A stretch of 64,000 nt of DNA. Origin: Microbacterium ulmi (GTDB taxonomy: Bacteria > Actinomycetota > Actinomycetes > Actinomycetales > Microbacteriaceae). The stretch's first letter is position 1, and the number at the start of each line of letters is the position of its first letter. The stretch lies in the NCBI RefSeq assembly GCF_011759705.1, contig NZ_JAAOZF010000001.1, positions 2,004,146 to 2,068,145 on the forward strand, written 5' to 3'. The position numbers and the translations under genes are program-made. The notes under the pieces were generated by a model. It was given only the letters and a program-made list of their open reading frames with translations. It made no database searches and was not told where the DNA came from. Shown in pieces: positions 41,488 through 57,274 of this stretch.

Positions 41488-44121
41488 TCACCAGTTCGCG
41501 AGGTTGTCCTCGAGGGTCGTGCGCTGCTCGTCGGGGATCGCGAGGGCGATCGCCTCGGGCACGCGCATCTCCGCGCCCGCAGCCTCTCCCGCGGCGACGG
41601 CGGCGGGATCGGTCGACCGTACGGCCTCGAGGTGCGGAGTGTGCACAGTGAAGGCCTCCACGTCGAACACGCCGATGCGGTGGCGGATGGCGGCAGCCGC
41701 CGCCGACAGCGCGCCCGCGCGCCACGCCTCGCCGTCGAGCGCGGCGATCGCGCACAGCCCCTCCAGCCCGTAGGCGACGCCCTCCTCGTGGTGCAGCGCG
41801 ACCGACAGCTTGAGCGTGCGCACCAGCTCGTCCTCCGCGCCGTCGAGCTCGCCGCGCAGCAGCTGCAGACGCGACAGCTGGTTGCTCGCGATCGACGCGG
41901 TGAACAGGTCGCCGCCCGCGTCGGCGACGGCCTTCGCACGGTCGAAGTGCTCGCCGGCGCCGTCGGCGTCGCCCGTCCGCCACTTCAGGCGGCCGAGCGA
42001 GACCTCCGTGATGGCCTCGGCCCAGCCGTTTCCCAGCGCGCGGAGCCTGTCGACGGCGGCGGCGAGCTCTTCGGCGGCCTTCCCGACGTCCGGCTCGGGC
42101 AGCTGCACCCGCGCCGTCGCACGTGCGGCCGTGGCCATCGCCGCGGCATCCTCGTCGCCGCTGTCCGTGAACAGCCGAACACACTCGGCGAGCCCCGCGA
42201 CCACCCCCTCCGACGGGTGCTGCCACAGCTCGCCCCAGAGCGCGAAGAACCACGCGACTGCGCGCGTGTGCTGCGTGATGGGCTGCTGCTTGCCGAGCAG
42301 CTCCAGCATCCACACCCGGACTTCGGCGAAGAACCCCGCGATCCACCAGTAGATGAGCAGGCTCCAGGCGAAGTCGCCGGCGTCGTCGAGACGGTCCGTG
42401 TAGATGAGGTGCCGCACGGCCGCCCGCAGGTTCGGCAGCTCGAGCCCCAGCCGTGCGACGGCCTCCGCCTGGCGGGCGCCGCGCAGACCGGGCGCGATGC
42501 TCGTGACCAGACCCGTGTAGTAGTCCGCGTGCGCCATCCGGACGGCGTCCGCCTGGCCCGTCTCCTTGAGCCGCCCGATCGCGTACTCGCGCACGATCGA
42601 CAGCAGCGACAGCACCGACCGTCCGTCGATCTCGGTCTGCTTGACGAGCGACCCGTCGATGAGGGCTGCGATGCCGTCCATCCCGCGGCCGTCCCAGACG
42701 CGGTCCGCGGCCGCGCCGAGTGCCTCGACCGCTTCGAGCGTGAACCTCGTCGCGAAGACGCCGAGGTCTTCCAGGAGGGCGCGCTGCTCGGGTGGCAGCA
42801 GGCTCACGCTCCACTCGATCGTCGCGCGCATCGTCCTGTGCCGCTCGGGCAGGTCGCGCACCGCCGCCGTCAGCAGCGGAAGGCTCTGTTCGAGGCGCTG
42901 CGCGATGCCGTGCGGGGGGAGCAGGCGGATCTTCGCCGCCGCGAGCTCGATCGCCAGCGGCAGCCCCTCGAGCCGGCGGCAGATCGCGCTGACGTCGGCG
43001 GCGTTCTCCTCCGTCAGCTCGAAGCCCGGCTTCGCGGCCTGCGCGCGATCGACGAAGAGCGCGACGGCCGTCGAGCGCCGCGCCCGCTCGAGCGTGTCCT
43101 GCGCGCCGTCCGGCGTCGTAAGGGCGGCGACCTCGTACACCTGCTCGCCGCGGATGCGCAGCACGATGCGGCTCGTCACGAGGAACGTCGCGGTCGGCGC
43201 GACGGTGTACAGGCGCACGAGCACGGGGGCGGAGTCGACGACCTGCTCGAAGTTGTCGAGCACGATGAGCACGCGCCGGTCCGCCAGCGCGTGCGAGATG
43301 CGCTCCTCGAGCGCGGCCTCGCCGTTGTCGCGGATGCCGAGGGTGTACGCGATCGTCGGGAGGAGCAGTCCGGGTTCGAGCACGCCCTCGAGGAGGACGA
43401 AGTAGACGCCGTCGGGGAAGAGGTCCTCCGTCGCGATGGCCGTCTCGATCGCGAGCCGGCTCTTGCCGATGCCGCCGGGTCCGATGAGGCTGACGACGCG
43501 GTCCTGCCCCTTGGCCAGAAGCGTACGGACGGCCGCGATGTCCTGCTCACGTCCGATCGTCGTCGTGTAGGGCACGGGGATGCGCGCGACGAGCGACGGC
43601 ACGGCGTCGGCCGGCTCGAGATCGGGGTCGGGCAGGCGCGACTCGTCGAATCGCTCGGCGAGCAGCGTCGCCAGGTCGTCGGCGATCCGCTCCTGCAGCT
43701 CGTCCGCCGAGCGGAACGGCAGGTAGGCGGCGGTGTCGTCGGTCTGGATGCGGGCGATGAGTTCTTTGAGGCGTTGGTCGCGGTTGTCGGCGGTTTTGAT
43801 GTAGATGAGTTTGGGCATGCCGGGTGGGGCGAGGTCGTATTCGTCTTCGAGTCCGGAGATGGTCTGGTCGGGGGCGATCCAGCCGTAGCTTTCGGCGTAG
43901 ATGCCGACGAACACGTCGGATTGTTCGAGGTAGGCGCGGTAGAGCTCTCGTGGGGGGTGGGGGCGGGCGCCGAGTTCGAACATGACGGGGGCCAGGTGCA
44001 TGCGTTCGATGGCGGTGCGGGCGGCGCGGCGTTCTTCTGCGAGCTCGCGCAGCGTCGAGCTGACGAACACCCGGAGCCGCTGATCGGGAGTGCGGATCAC
44101 CGGGCGCGAGGCCCCAGTCAT
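41488..44121 (-). CDS. NLR-like protein: DUF4062 - STAND NTPase - TPR
   Basis: An 877-residue protein. Residues about 16-155 are DUF4062 (RVFVSSTLRELAEERRAAR, QSDVFVGIYAESYGWIAP, ISGLEDEY). A STAND/NB-ARC ATPase follows: Walker A GPGGIGKS at 214-221, Walker B RRVLIVLDNFEQ near 280, a TSR sensor (FLVTSRIVLR), and GLPLAIELAAAKI, the GxP motif. A winged-helix-like segment and a TPR-like helical region (about 510-830) complete it. Such proteins are molecular switches; some act in phage defence, others regulate. There is no C-terminal DNA-binding domain here. Residues about 26-125 use codons GAA, AAA and CAA unlike the rest. Divergent from the Rhs remnant. Confidence 0.85.
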   Translation of the reverse strand: MTGASRPVIRTPDQRLRVFVSSTLRELAEERRAARTAIERMHLAPVMFELGARPHPPRELYRAYLEQSDVFVGIYAESYGWIAPDQTISGLEDEYDLAPPGMPKLIYIKTADNRDQRLKELIARIQTDDTAAYLPFRSADELQERIADDLATLLAERFDESRLPDPDLEPADAVPSLVARIPVPYTTTIGREQDIAAVRTLLAKGQDRVVSLIGPGGIGKSRLAIETAIATEDLFPDGVYFVLLEGVLEPGLLLPTIAYTLGIRDNGEAALEERISHALADRRVLIVLDNFEQVVDSAPVLVRLYTVAPTATFLVTSRIVLRIRGEQVYEVAALTTPDGAQDTLERARRSTAVALFVDRAQAAKPGFELTEENAADVSAICRRLEGLPLAIELAAAKIRLLPPHGIAQRLEQSLPLLTAAVRDLPERHRTMRATIEWSVSLLPPEQRALLEDLGVFATRFTLEAVEALGAAADRVWDGRGMDGIAALIDGSLVKQTEIDGRSVLSLLSIVREYAIGRLKETGQADAVRMAHADYYTGLVTSIAPGLRGARQAEAVARLGLELPNLRAAVRHLIYTDRLDDAGDFAWSLLIYWWIAGFFAEVRVWMLELLGKQQPITQHTRAVAWFFALWGELWQHPSEGVVAGLAECVRLFTDSGDEDAAAMATAARATARVQLPEPDVGKAAEELAAAVDRLRALGNGWAEAITEVSLGRLKWRTGDADGAGEHFDRAKAVADAGGDLFTASIASNQLSRLQLLRGELDGAEDELVRTLKLSVALHHEEGVAYGLEGLCAIAALDGEAWRAGALSAAAAAIRHRIGVFDVEAFTVHTPHLEAVRSTDPAAVAAGEAAGAEMRVPEAIALAIPDEQRTTLEDNLANW

Positions 44122-44127
44122 GTGCAT

Positions 44128-44133
44128 ATACTG
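44128..44133 (-). promoter_or_regulatory. -10-like box before STAND gene
   Basis: CAGTAT on the minus strand, six bases before the ATG ending at 44121; no ribosome site is present. An ATG two codons earlier (44127) is the alternative start. Confidence 0.4.
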
Positions 44134-44239
44134 GCCCGCCCCGGCGGCGAGCGCACCTCCCTCGGCCGATCGGCCGCCCGCAGGCTCGCGTGCGGCCTGT
44201 GGGGTCGCACTGTCGCCACGAAGACATCGGCGACACCGG

Positions 44240-45790
44240 GTGCTCGCCGGAGTCGCTCACAACGGCGGCGCCGCGCTCGGTTCGATCACCCGCGACCCCG
44301 CCGGGCGGGTGACGGGTCAGATCTGGACGTTCCCGTCGTCGGCGACGATTGCCGACACCGTGAAGCGCTCGCAATCCGGGCGCATCGTGCAGGAGTCCGT
44401 CACACGCGGGTCGGTGTCGTATACGTCGACCTACGGATATGACGGGGCGGGGCGTCTTGTGTCGGCGGTGATTCCGGGGCATCAGCTCACCTACGGGTTC
44501 GAGGGCTCGGGCGGGTGCGGGGTGAACACGGCGGCGGGCGCGTCAGGGAACCGCACGTCTCTGGTGGACGTGTACACGCCTGCGGGGTCGGCGACGCCGC
44601 AGACAACCTCGACGCAGTACTGCTACGACTGGGCGGATCGACTCACCTCGACCGCCGTGACTGGTCTCGTGGCGGGGGCGAACACGGTCGCGGACGGGCT
44701 GGCTGCGTCCGAGATCGTCTACGACCAAGCGGGGAACACGACCCGGCTGGCCGACATGCAGTTCAGCTATGACGCAGCCGGACGGCATGCGGGCACGACA
44801 TACACGGGCGGCACGACCGTGGCCGTGAAGCGGGACGCGGCCGGCCGGATCGTGTCGGGCACGTCCGACCCGGCGGGTTCGGCGCCGGCGTCCACGGTGA
44901 CCTACTTCTTCGACGGGGCAGGGGATGTGGCGTGGGGGCAGAGGACCGGAACGACGGTGTCTCGCACCGCGGCGCTGCCCGGCGGGGTGACGGTAACGGC
45001 GACGTCGACGACGTCGGCGACGTGGTCGTACCCGAGCCTGCAGGGGCACGCGCTGGCGACCGGCCCCGGCAGTTCGACTGGGAGTCTGCTGTTGACCGAT
45101 CCGTACGGGCAGCCGCTGGATGCGGCGACCCTGGCGATCGGCACCGCCGCCGCGGACGACACCGGGCAGGTCACGGGCAACACCGGTTGGCACCAGGCGG
45201 CGCTGAAGGTCGCTGACACGGCCGGGTCGACCCTGCTGATCGAGATGGGCGCTCGCCTGTACGTGCCCAACCTGGGCCGGTTCCTGCAAGTGGACCCGAT
45301 CGAAGGCGGCGTCGACAACGACTACACCTGGCCCACCGACCCCATCGGCAAGAACGACCTCACTGGGCGAGCGTGGTGGAATGACGTGCTGAGCGGATCG
45401 GCAACACTGGTGCGAGACCTCGGTGCATGGGCCTATGAGAACCGTAGCTTCTTGGCACACACTGCCTTGTCGATCGGTGCTGGCATCCTGACCGTCGCTC
45501 TTACTACGGCAGTGTGCGCTGGTACGGCAGGCTTGGGCTGTGCAGTTGCCGCGGGTGCTGCGATCTCGATGATGGTTCAGGTTGTGCCTCATTTTGCGCT
45601 CGACAAGGCGATGGGCGTTCGCACGTCTCCCGCTGATGCTGTCTCGTACGTGGCAGGATCAGCACTCCGCGGCGGCATAGGTGTGCCGCGGTCCATCGTG
45701 ACCAAGACCGTCGTACAAGCCACGAAGCAGACCGCAAAGACAGTGACACGAGTTGTCGGTGGCTTTCTCCGCAGCCTCGTGGTGTTCTAG
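44240..45790 (+). pseudogene. 5'-truncated Rhs/YD-repeat protein with C-terminal toxin-like domain
   Basis: About 516 codons remain of a protein family normally of one to several thousand residues. YD-type repeats are visible (RDPAGRVTGQIW, YDGAGRLVSAVI, YDQAGNTTRLADMQFSYDAAGR, RDAAGRIVSGT), then the Rhs core GARLYVPNLGRFLQVDPIEGG with NDYTWPTDPIG. After it comes a variable region of about 130 residues: a hydrophobic block (ALSIGAGILTVALTTAVCAG and onward) and a basic tail. In polymorphic toxins this region is the effector. No signal peptide, secretion domain or ribosome site; the open frame upstream of 44240 overlaps the STAND promoter. It may be silent or serve as a recombination cassette. 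Confidence 0.75.
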
Positions 45791-45810
45791 GTGTAGGAAG
45801 GGCTCAGCTA

Positions 45811-46023
45811 GTGAACGTTGAGAATGGTCCTGATGCTTCGATGAAGCTGACGGGATGGAGGCTCGTGCTCTGGGCGGCCACTCTGCCTTTGGCGAGCGTT
45901 CTGCTCCTGTTGGCTACGAGTGGCGTCGGCTTCCCCTTCACTCTCGGCGCTGGGCTGGTGCTTGTTGCACTGTGGGGGCTCGGAGAGCTATTCCTGCGAC
46001 GCCGAGGCGCGCGGAAGGGCTAG
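45811..46023 (+). CDS. small membrane protein, possible immunity partner of Rhs tip
   Basis: A 70-residue protein starting GTG at 45811, with GGAAGG about nine bases upstream and 20 bp after the Rhs stop. Two transmembrane segments (LVLWAATLPLASVLLLLAT and FTLGAGLVLVALWGLGELFL) and a basic C-terminus. Small genes directly behind Rhs C-termini usually encode the cognate immunity protein, and a membrane location would match a membrane-active toxin. Base composition is lower in G+C than the flanks, like the end of the Rhs gene. No family recognised. Confidence 0.55.
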   Translation: MNVENGPDASMKLTGWRLVLWAATLPLASVLLLLATSGVGFPFTLGAGLVLVALWGLGELFLRRRGARKG

Positions 46024-46037
46024 GCCGTGCTGCTATA

Positions 46038-46260
46038 GGTGAATCGCCCTGGGTTTCGTTCCGTTCTTGAAGCAAGGAGGGAACACGATGAACCAGGAGT
46101 ACTCTCCCGAGATGCGTGAGCCTGCGTCCTGCCCGGCGTCCGCGCGCCAGTTGCGCGACAAACTGCTCATCCCCGAGATCAACTGGCTCGATCGCTGTGG
46201 ACCATGCAGCCAGCGACATCACCGCGCATCGTGAGGGACTGCTGCACGGATAGGTGACAG
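46038..46260 (+). mobile_element. IS3-like element remnant, copy 1
   Basis: 46038-46120 is an 83-bp element-end sequence including the start of a transposase orfA (MNQEYSPEMREP), matching 46363-46445 with about six changes. Directly after it the frame changes to a fragment ARQLRDKLLIPEINWLDRCG reminiscent of IS3-family OrfB, then SDITAHREGLLHG. The element is collapsed: most of orfA and orfB is gone. Frame breaks make it inactive. Confidence 0.65.
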
Positions 46261-46362
46261 GTCGTAGTCACGCCATCTTCGGTTCCGCCCACCAAATGCG
46301 CCGAGTCGTGGCCATGTTCGAAGCGCAGACCGCGTGATCCCAGTCCGGGTGCGATCGTGGAC

Positions 46363-46520
46363 GGTGAATCGCCCTGGGGTTCGCTCCGTTCTTGAAGCAA
46401 GGATGGAACACGATGAATCAGAAGTACTCTCCCGAGATGCGTGAGCGTGTGCTGCGGATGCTCGATGAGGCCAAGCCGGGCACCCGAACCTGATGACCGC
46501 GGTCTGGCTCGTCTAGAGAA
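46363..46520 (+). mobile_element. IS3-like element remnant, copy 2
   Basis: Second copy of the element end: orfA start MNQKYSPEMRERVLRMLDEA, then a frameshift (stop at 46491-46493) after which PNLMTAV-like coding resumes in another frame and soon stops. OrfA proteins of IS3-family elements begin this way. Only about 45 codons remain. The 242-bp spacing of the two copies (46121-46362) suggests nested insertions later deleted. Apart from these remnants 46024-46577 holds no gene. Confidence 0.65.
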
Positions 46521-46577
46521 CTCGAGGCTCGGCATCCGGGTTATACCGCAGCATCCGAAACTCGTCAAGAATCGGAC

Positions 46578-46606
46578 TGGACACGGCGGTTCATCCTGCG
46601 TATAGT
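46578..46606 (+). promoter_or_regulatory. rpoB promoter
   Basis: -35 TGGACA (46578-46583) and -10 TATAGT (46601-46606) with a 17-bp spacer, a near-consensus housekeeping promoter. Transcription would start near 46613, giving an untranslated leader of about 160 nt (46613-46772). I see no gene in the leader apart from a five-codon ATG frame at 46710. Confidence 0.75.
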
Positions 46607-46772
46607 GGGTAGTTGCGCTCTTGGATTCCCCCTGCCCTCATATGGTGGTCGGCTGTGCCCTCGCAACCCCCGCAAATCGCGGCGTGTGGTGCGAAGGCTG
46701 TAGGGGACGAATGAGCACTCCACCCTGACGACAAGGAAACGAGCCCCGCCCGGGCCCACGGAGGTAATCCCC

Positions 46773-50270
<3,498 letters not shown>

Positions 50271-50311
50271 TCCGGCCAGGCAACGAACAGAATTCCGACA
50301 CAGGAGAACTA

Positions 50312-54181
<3,870 letters not shown>

Positions 54182-54228
54182 GCACGATCTCAGCGCGCAC
54201 GGATGCCTCGGCATCCTGAGCGGTGACG

Positions 54229-54256
54229 GAAGGGCCCCGGTTCGCCGGGGCCCTTC
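54229..54256 (+). terminator. rpoBC terminator with UUCG loop
   Basis: 12-bp perfect stem 54229-54240 / 54245-54256 closed by TTCG, an extra-stable tetraloop, 48 bp after the rpoC stop. A second small hairpin, GGATGCCTCGGCATCC (54201-54216), stands before it. Confidence 0.9.
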
Positions 54257-54331
54257 TGCATCCCCAAGCCCTGCGCGCCGCGGGTGTCGAGTCCGCGCTC
54301 GGTCGTACCGTGGAGGGGGGAGGAGACGGTC

Positions 54332-54964
54332 ATGGCACGGATCCCTGGGCGCAATCCGTGGCTCGCGTGGCCCGCGGGCATCGTGTGCGCCGCAGTCGTC
54401 GCGACGCTCGCGTGGCTCGCCCTTCCGATGGTGCCGGTCGTCGTCGCGTGGGTCGGCGAGTCGCTGCGCACGGCGACGTCGCCGCCGGTCGCAGCGCCCG
54501 TCGAGCCGAGCCGGGCGCCGCTGCTCGAGATCGCGGAGTCGGACGATGCGATCGACTGCCGCCGGCTCTATCCCGACGACCTGTGGGTCGAGCTCGCCTG
54601 GCGGCCCGAGGCGCTGCTGTCGCAGGACTTCTCGGCGCCCTCGACGAGCGTCGCGTCGCTGACGGACGCGCTCGCCCCGCAGGTGCGCGTCACGTGCCGC
54701 TGGCGGTTCGACGGCGGGGGCGGGATCTCCTCGACGCTGGCGAGGGTCGCGAGCGACTCCGCTGCCGTCGTGGAGGCCGCGCTGCAGGGCGAGGGCTTCT
54801 CGTGCGAGACGGCCGGCGCCGTGCTGCGCTGCCGTCGCGCGCAGGGCGGCGCCGTCGAGGAGCACGCCGTCTCGGGCGACCTCTGGCTGTCGTCCGTCGA
54901 GACCGGCCGCGTGCCGGAGGACTACGGCGCGCGCCTCGCCGAGGGGCTCTGGGGAGCGGGCTGA
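54332..54964 (+). CDS. membrane-anchored hypothetical protein
   Basis: A 210-residue protein with one N-terminal transmembrane/signal segment (WLAWPAGIVCAAVVATLAWLAL, about 9-30), then an exported domain with three or four Cys residues (AIDCRRLYPDDL, VRVTCRWRF, FSCETAG, LRCRRAQ), which could pair as disulfides. The pattern repeats Tyr/Asp and Trp positions seen in DUF-type surface proteins, but I recognise no family. GGAGGAG precedes the ATG at 54332. Convergent with the lipoprotein gene 18 bp away. Confidence 0.65.
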   Translation: MARIPGRNPWLAWPAGIVCAAVVATLAWLALPMVPVVVAWVGESLRTATSPPVAAPVEPSRAPLLEIAESDDAIDCRRLYPDDLWVELAWRPEALLSQDFSAPSTSVASLTDALAPQVRVTCRWRFDGGGGISSTLARVASDSAAVVEAALQGEGFSCETAGAVLRCRRAQGGAVEEHAVSGDLWLSSVETGRVPEDYGARLAEGLWGAG

Positions 54965-54982
54965 CGGCGCGTGGGGCGCGCC

Positions 54983-55591
54983 TCAGGCGAACACGTGGTC
55001 GACGATGCTCGCCGTGTACCCGCTCGGCGACAGGTTCGAGTACGTCGTGTCGATGAGGATGCCGTCCCGCCAGTACAGGGTGCGGCCATCGGTGACGGGA
55101 TACGTCGGATTGGGCCACTGCTTCTCGCAGCGTGTGCCCGTGTCGGGCTGGTAGCACGTGAACGCCTGATCGGTCATGAGCGCGTTGAGCATGTCGAGCG
55201 CGGGGCCGCGGCCGACCTTCGAGATGACCGTCGTGAGCCCCGTGGAGTCGGCGCCGGGCTGCGCCCAGATGCACTTCAGGCTCCCGTCGGACTGCACGCC
55301 CGACAGGCCCCACGCGGGGTCGTTGAGGGGGATGCCCTCGAGCTGCGACAGCACGGACTCCGAAAGGATGGCCCGGCAGTCGGTCGGCACGGCGACGCTC
55401 GCGGCGGCCGTCGAGGTCGGATCGGGCGTCGGCGTGCCGGTCGCCGTCGAGTCCGGGCCCGGCGTCCCTGTCGAGGTCGAGCTCTCCGAGCCGCCCGGCG
55501 CGGGGGAGTCCGGCGCGCATCCCGCGAGTGCGACGGCGAGCAGGACGGATGCCGCGATTCCTGCGAGGACGGGGAGGGGATGCCGGGTCAT
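54983..55591 (-). CDS. putative lipoprotein, unknown function
   Basis: A 202-residue lipoprotein: signal peptide LPVLAGIAASVLLAVALAGC with lipobox LAGC (Cys about 25), then a Ser/Thr/Pro linker (about 27-68), then a domain of about 130 residues with paired Cys (TDCRAIL, LKCIWAQPG, FTCYQPD, TRCEKQWP). The domain resembles the neighbouring exported protein at 54332 in having a LYP/ILS-type Cys-containing start and a Trp-rich middle. Start ATG (complement 55589-55591). No known family recognised. Confidence 0.7.
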   Translation of the reverse strand: MTRHPLPVLAGIAASVLLAVALAGCAPDSPAPGGSESSTSTGTPGPDSTATGTPTPDPTSTAAASVAVPTDCRAILSESVLSQLEGIPLNDPAWGLSGVQSDGSLKCIWAQPGADSTGLTTVISKVGRGPALDMLNALMTDQAFTCYQPDTGTRCEKQWPNPTYPVTDGRTLYWRDGILIDTTYSNLSPSGYTASIVDHVFA

Positions 55592-55810
55592 GACGCCACG
55601 ATACCTGCGCCCTCGCGTGCCCCCGTCGCGGCGCCCCGGGCTGTGGGGCGGGCGGGCCGCGGCATCCGCACCCCCTTCGCGGAGACGTCCTCGAGCAGTG
55701 TGCGACAGACACCGGGATGCGAAACGGACGGCACGCCTCACCGGTTCCTGCGCTCGGGCGGGTTAGCCTCACGATGTCGGGGATCGGCCCCCGCGTGAGG
55801 AGTGCAAGCG

Positions 55811-56695
55811 ATGAGTGACTCGAACTCGCCGATCGGCGAACCCGTCGAGGAGCCCACGGCCGCGGATGACGTCGTCGGCAACGTCGAGGACTCCCTCGCC
55901 GAAGCCGAGGCCGCCGGCCAGGCCGCCGTGTCGGACTCGTCCGCCGAGCTCTCCGAAGACCTGTACGGCCCGATCGAGCCCGACTCCCTCGACGACCTGC
56001 CCCGCGCCTCCGAGACCGCGACGACCGCGTACGAGGCGCCCGTGTACGACCCCGCAGCCGAGACGGTCGTCGTCACGCCCAGCGAGCCCGTCGTCGTCCC
56101 CCCTGCGGCGGTCGCTCCGCCCGTCGCGCAGCCGATCTTCGTGCAGGCCCCCGAGGCGCCCCGCCCCAAGGGCAACCGCGGCGCGGCCGGCGCGATCGGC
56201 CTGCTCGCCGCCCTCGCCTTCGGCGCTCTGTACCTCGCGGCGCGCCTGGGCTTCGGCGCCATCACGGGCGACGTGACGGGCGAGAACGCGGGGTCCAAGG
56301 CGCTCGAGGCGGTCGGCACGTGGGAGCTGTGGATTCCCGTCGTCGTCTTCTTCATCGCGTTCTGGCTGCTGGGCGCCATCATCAACCGCGGACGCTGGGG
56401 GCACTGGGTCGTCTTCGGCCTCCTCGTCGGCATCGCCGCGTACGGCGGTCACATCCTCGGTCAGCTGTTCCAGGCGCCGTTCTGGATGCTCACCGCCCGC
56501 CAGGGCGCCGACCTCGTCGATGCGCAGCTGCTCGCCCCGCTCGCCATCGCGGCGTTCGTCATCGGCCGCGAGCTCACGATCTGGTTCGGCGCGTGGGTCG
56601 CGGCTCGGGGCAAGCGCGTGACCGAGCTCAACCTCGAGGCGCAGCGCGAGTACGAGCGCACGCTCGAGGCCGGCCCGCAGCTCGTCCGCTCCTAG
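55811..56695 (+). CDS. acidic-N-terminus integral membrane protein, unknown function
   Basis: A 294-residue protein. Residues 1 to about 120 are acidic and Pro/Ala/Val-rich, likely disordered and cytoplasmic. Four hydrophobic segments follow (AIGLLAALAFGALYLAA, LWIPVVVFFIAFWLLGAII, HWVVFGLLVGIAAYGGHIL, LLAPLAIAAFVIGREL). A basic tail ends it. ATG at 55811 follows GAGGAG; TAGCCT at 55764-55769 is a likely -10. The next gene starts 5 bp after its stop. Confidence 0.75.
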   Translation: MSDSNSPIGEPVEEPTAADDVVGNVEDSLAEAEAAGQAAVSDSSAELSEDLYGPIEPDSLDDLPRASETATTAYEAPVYDPAAETVVVTPSEPVVVPPAAVAPPVAQPIFVQAPEAPRPKGNRGAAGAIGLLAALAFGALYLAARLGFGAITGDVTGENAGSKALEAVGTWELWIPVVVFFIAFWLLGAIINRGRWGHWVVFGLLVGIAAYGGHILGQLFQAPFWMLTARQGADLVDAQLLAPLAIAAFVIGRELTIWFGAWVAARGKRVTELNLEAQREYERTLEAGPQLVRS

Positions 56696-56699
56696 CCGG

Positions 56700-57188
56700 A
56701 TGTCCGCGCCCGCGCCGCAGGGGGTCCGTCCCCTCGTCGCCCTGGGCTTCGCGACGGTCGCGTTCATCGCGCTCCTGATCTTCGGGCTCGGGATGCTGAG
56801 CCTCCTCCTCGATGCCGACGTCATCGGCGTCCCGGGTCTCGGGCAGGTCCCCGGCGTCGTCGGCACCGTGCTCGCGACGGCTTCGTTCGCCGCCGTGCTG
56901 TGGGCGGGGCTGCGGCGCGCGGGAGCGGGGCTGCGGCCCTCGTTCCTGGGCGCGCTGTGGTGCGCCGTCGCCGCGTTCCTGGGGTACGTCCTCGGCGTGT
57001 GGCTCGGCGCCGTGTTCTCGGGGTCCGACCTGGCGGCGTCAGCCGCTGCGGCGGGCGGCGTGGCCGCGGGGTGGTTCGGCGCGGTCGTCGCGGGCGCCGG
57101 CTTCGTCGCCGGCTGGGGCGGCATCGCCCTCGTGCGCACACGAGCGGGCCGCCCGCGCTGGCCGTGGGAGAGCGACGACGACGAGTGA
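56700..57188 (+). CDS. small integral membrane protein, unknown function
   Basis: A 162-residue protein with four hydrophobic segments (ALGFATVAFIALLIFGLGML; GTVLATASFAAVLWAGL; FLGALWCAVAAFLGYVLGVWL; GWFGAVVAGAGFVAGWGGIAL) and an acidic C-terminal tail ESDDDE. It follows the previous gene by 4 bp, so the pair is one transcript. No family recognised. Confidence 0.7.
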   Translation: MSAPAPQGVRPLVALGFATVAFIALLIFGLGMLSLLLDADVIGVPGLGQVPGVVGTVLATASFAAVLWAGLRRAGAGLRPSFLGALWCAVAAFLGYVLGVWLGAVFSGSDLAASAAAAGGVAAGWFGAVVAGAGFVAGWGGIALVRTRAGRPRWPWESDDDE

Positions 57189-57261
57189 CTCCGAGCGGGT
57201 CGTCCGGCGACGAGCCGACCGCGCCGCGTGGCGAACAGGGGCGCTTCCCGCGACGGCGGGC

Positions 57262-57267
57262 TACCGT
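57262..57267 (+). promoter_or_regulatory. -10 box of leaderless promoter, 57275 gene
   Basis: TACCGT followed by seven bases and the GTG at 57275. It argues for that start rather than the GTG at 57185 that overlaps the preceding stop. Confidence 0.5.
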
Positions 57268-57274
57268 TGATCCC

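Noticed and set aside
38218..44442. 2,074-codon plus-strand open frame
   Set aside because: It runs antisense or out of frame through the ABC ATPase, pxp genes and STAND gene, all with clear motifs; its own translation is low-complexity Arg/Ala/Pro.
46710..46727. Five-codon ATG frame in the rpoB leader as an attenuation peptide
   Set aside because: No regulatory codon run, no ribosome site and no paired terminator seen.
57185..57274. Upstream GTG start for the 57275 gene, overlapping the previous stop
   Set aside because: The added 30 residues look disordered and the -10 box at 57262-57267 fits a leaderless start at 57275; left as an alternative.
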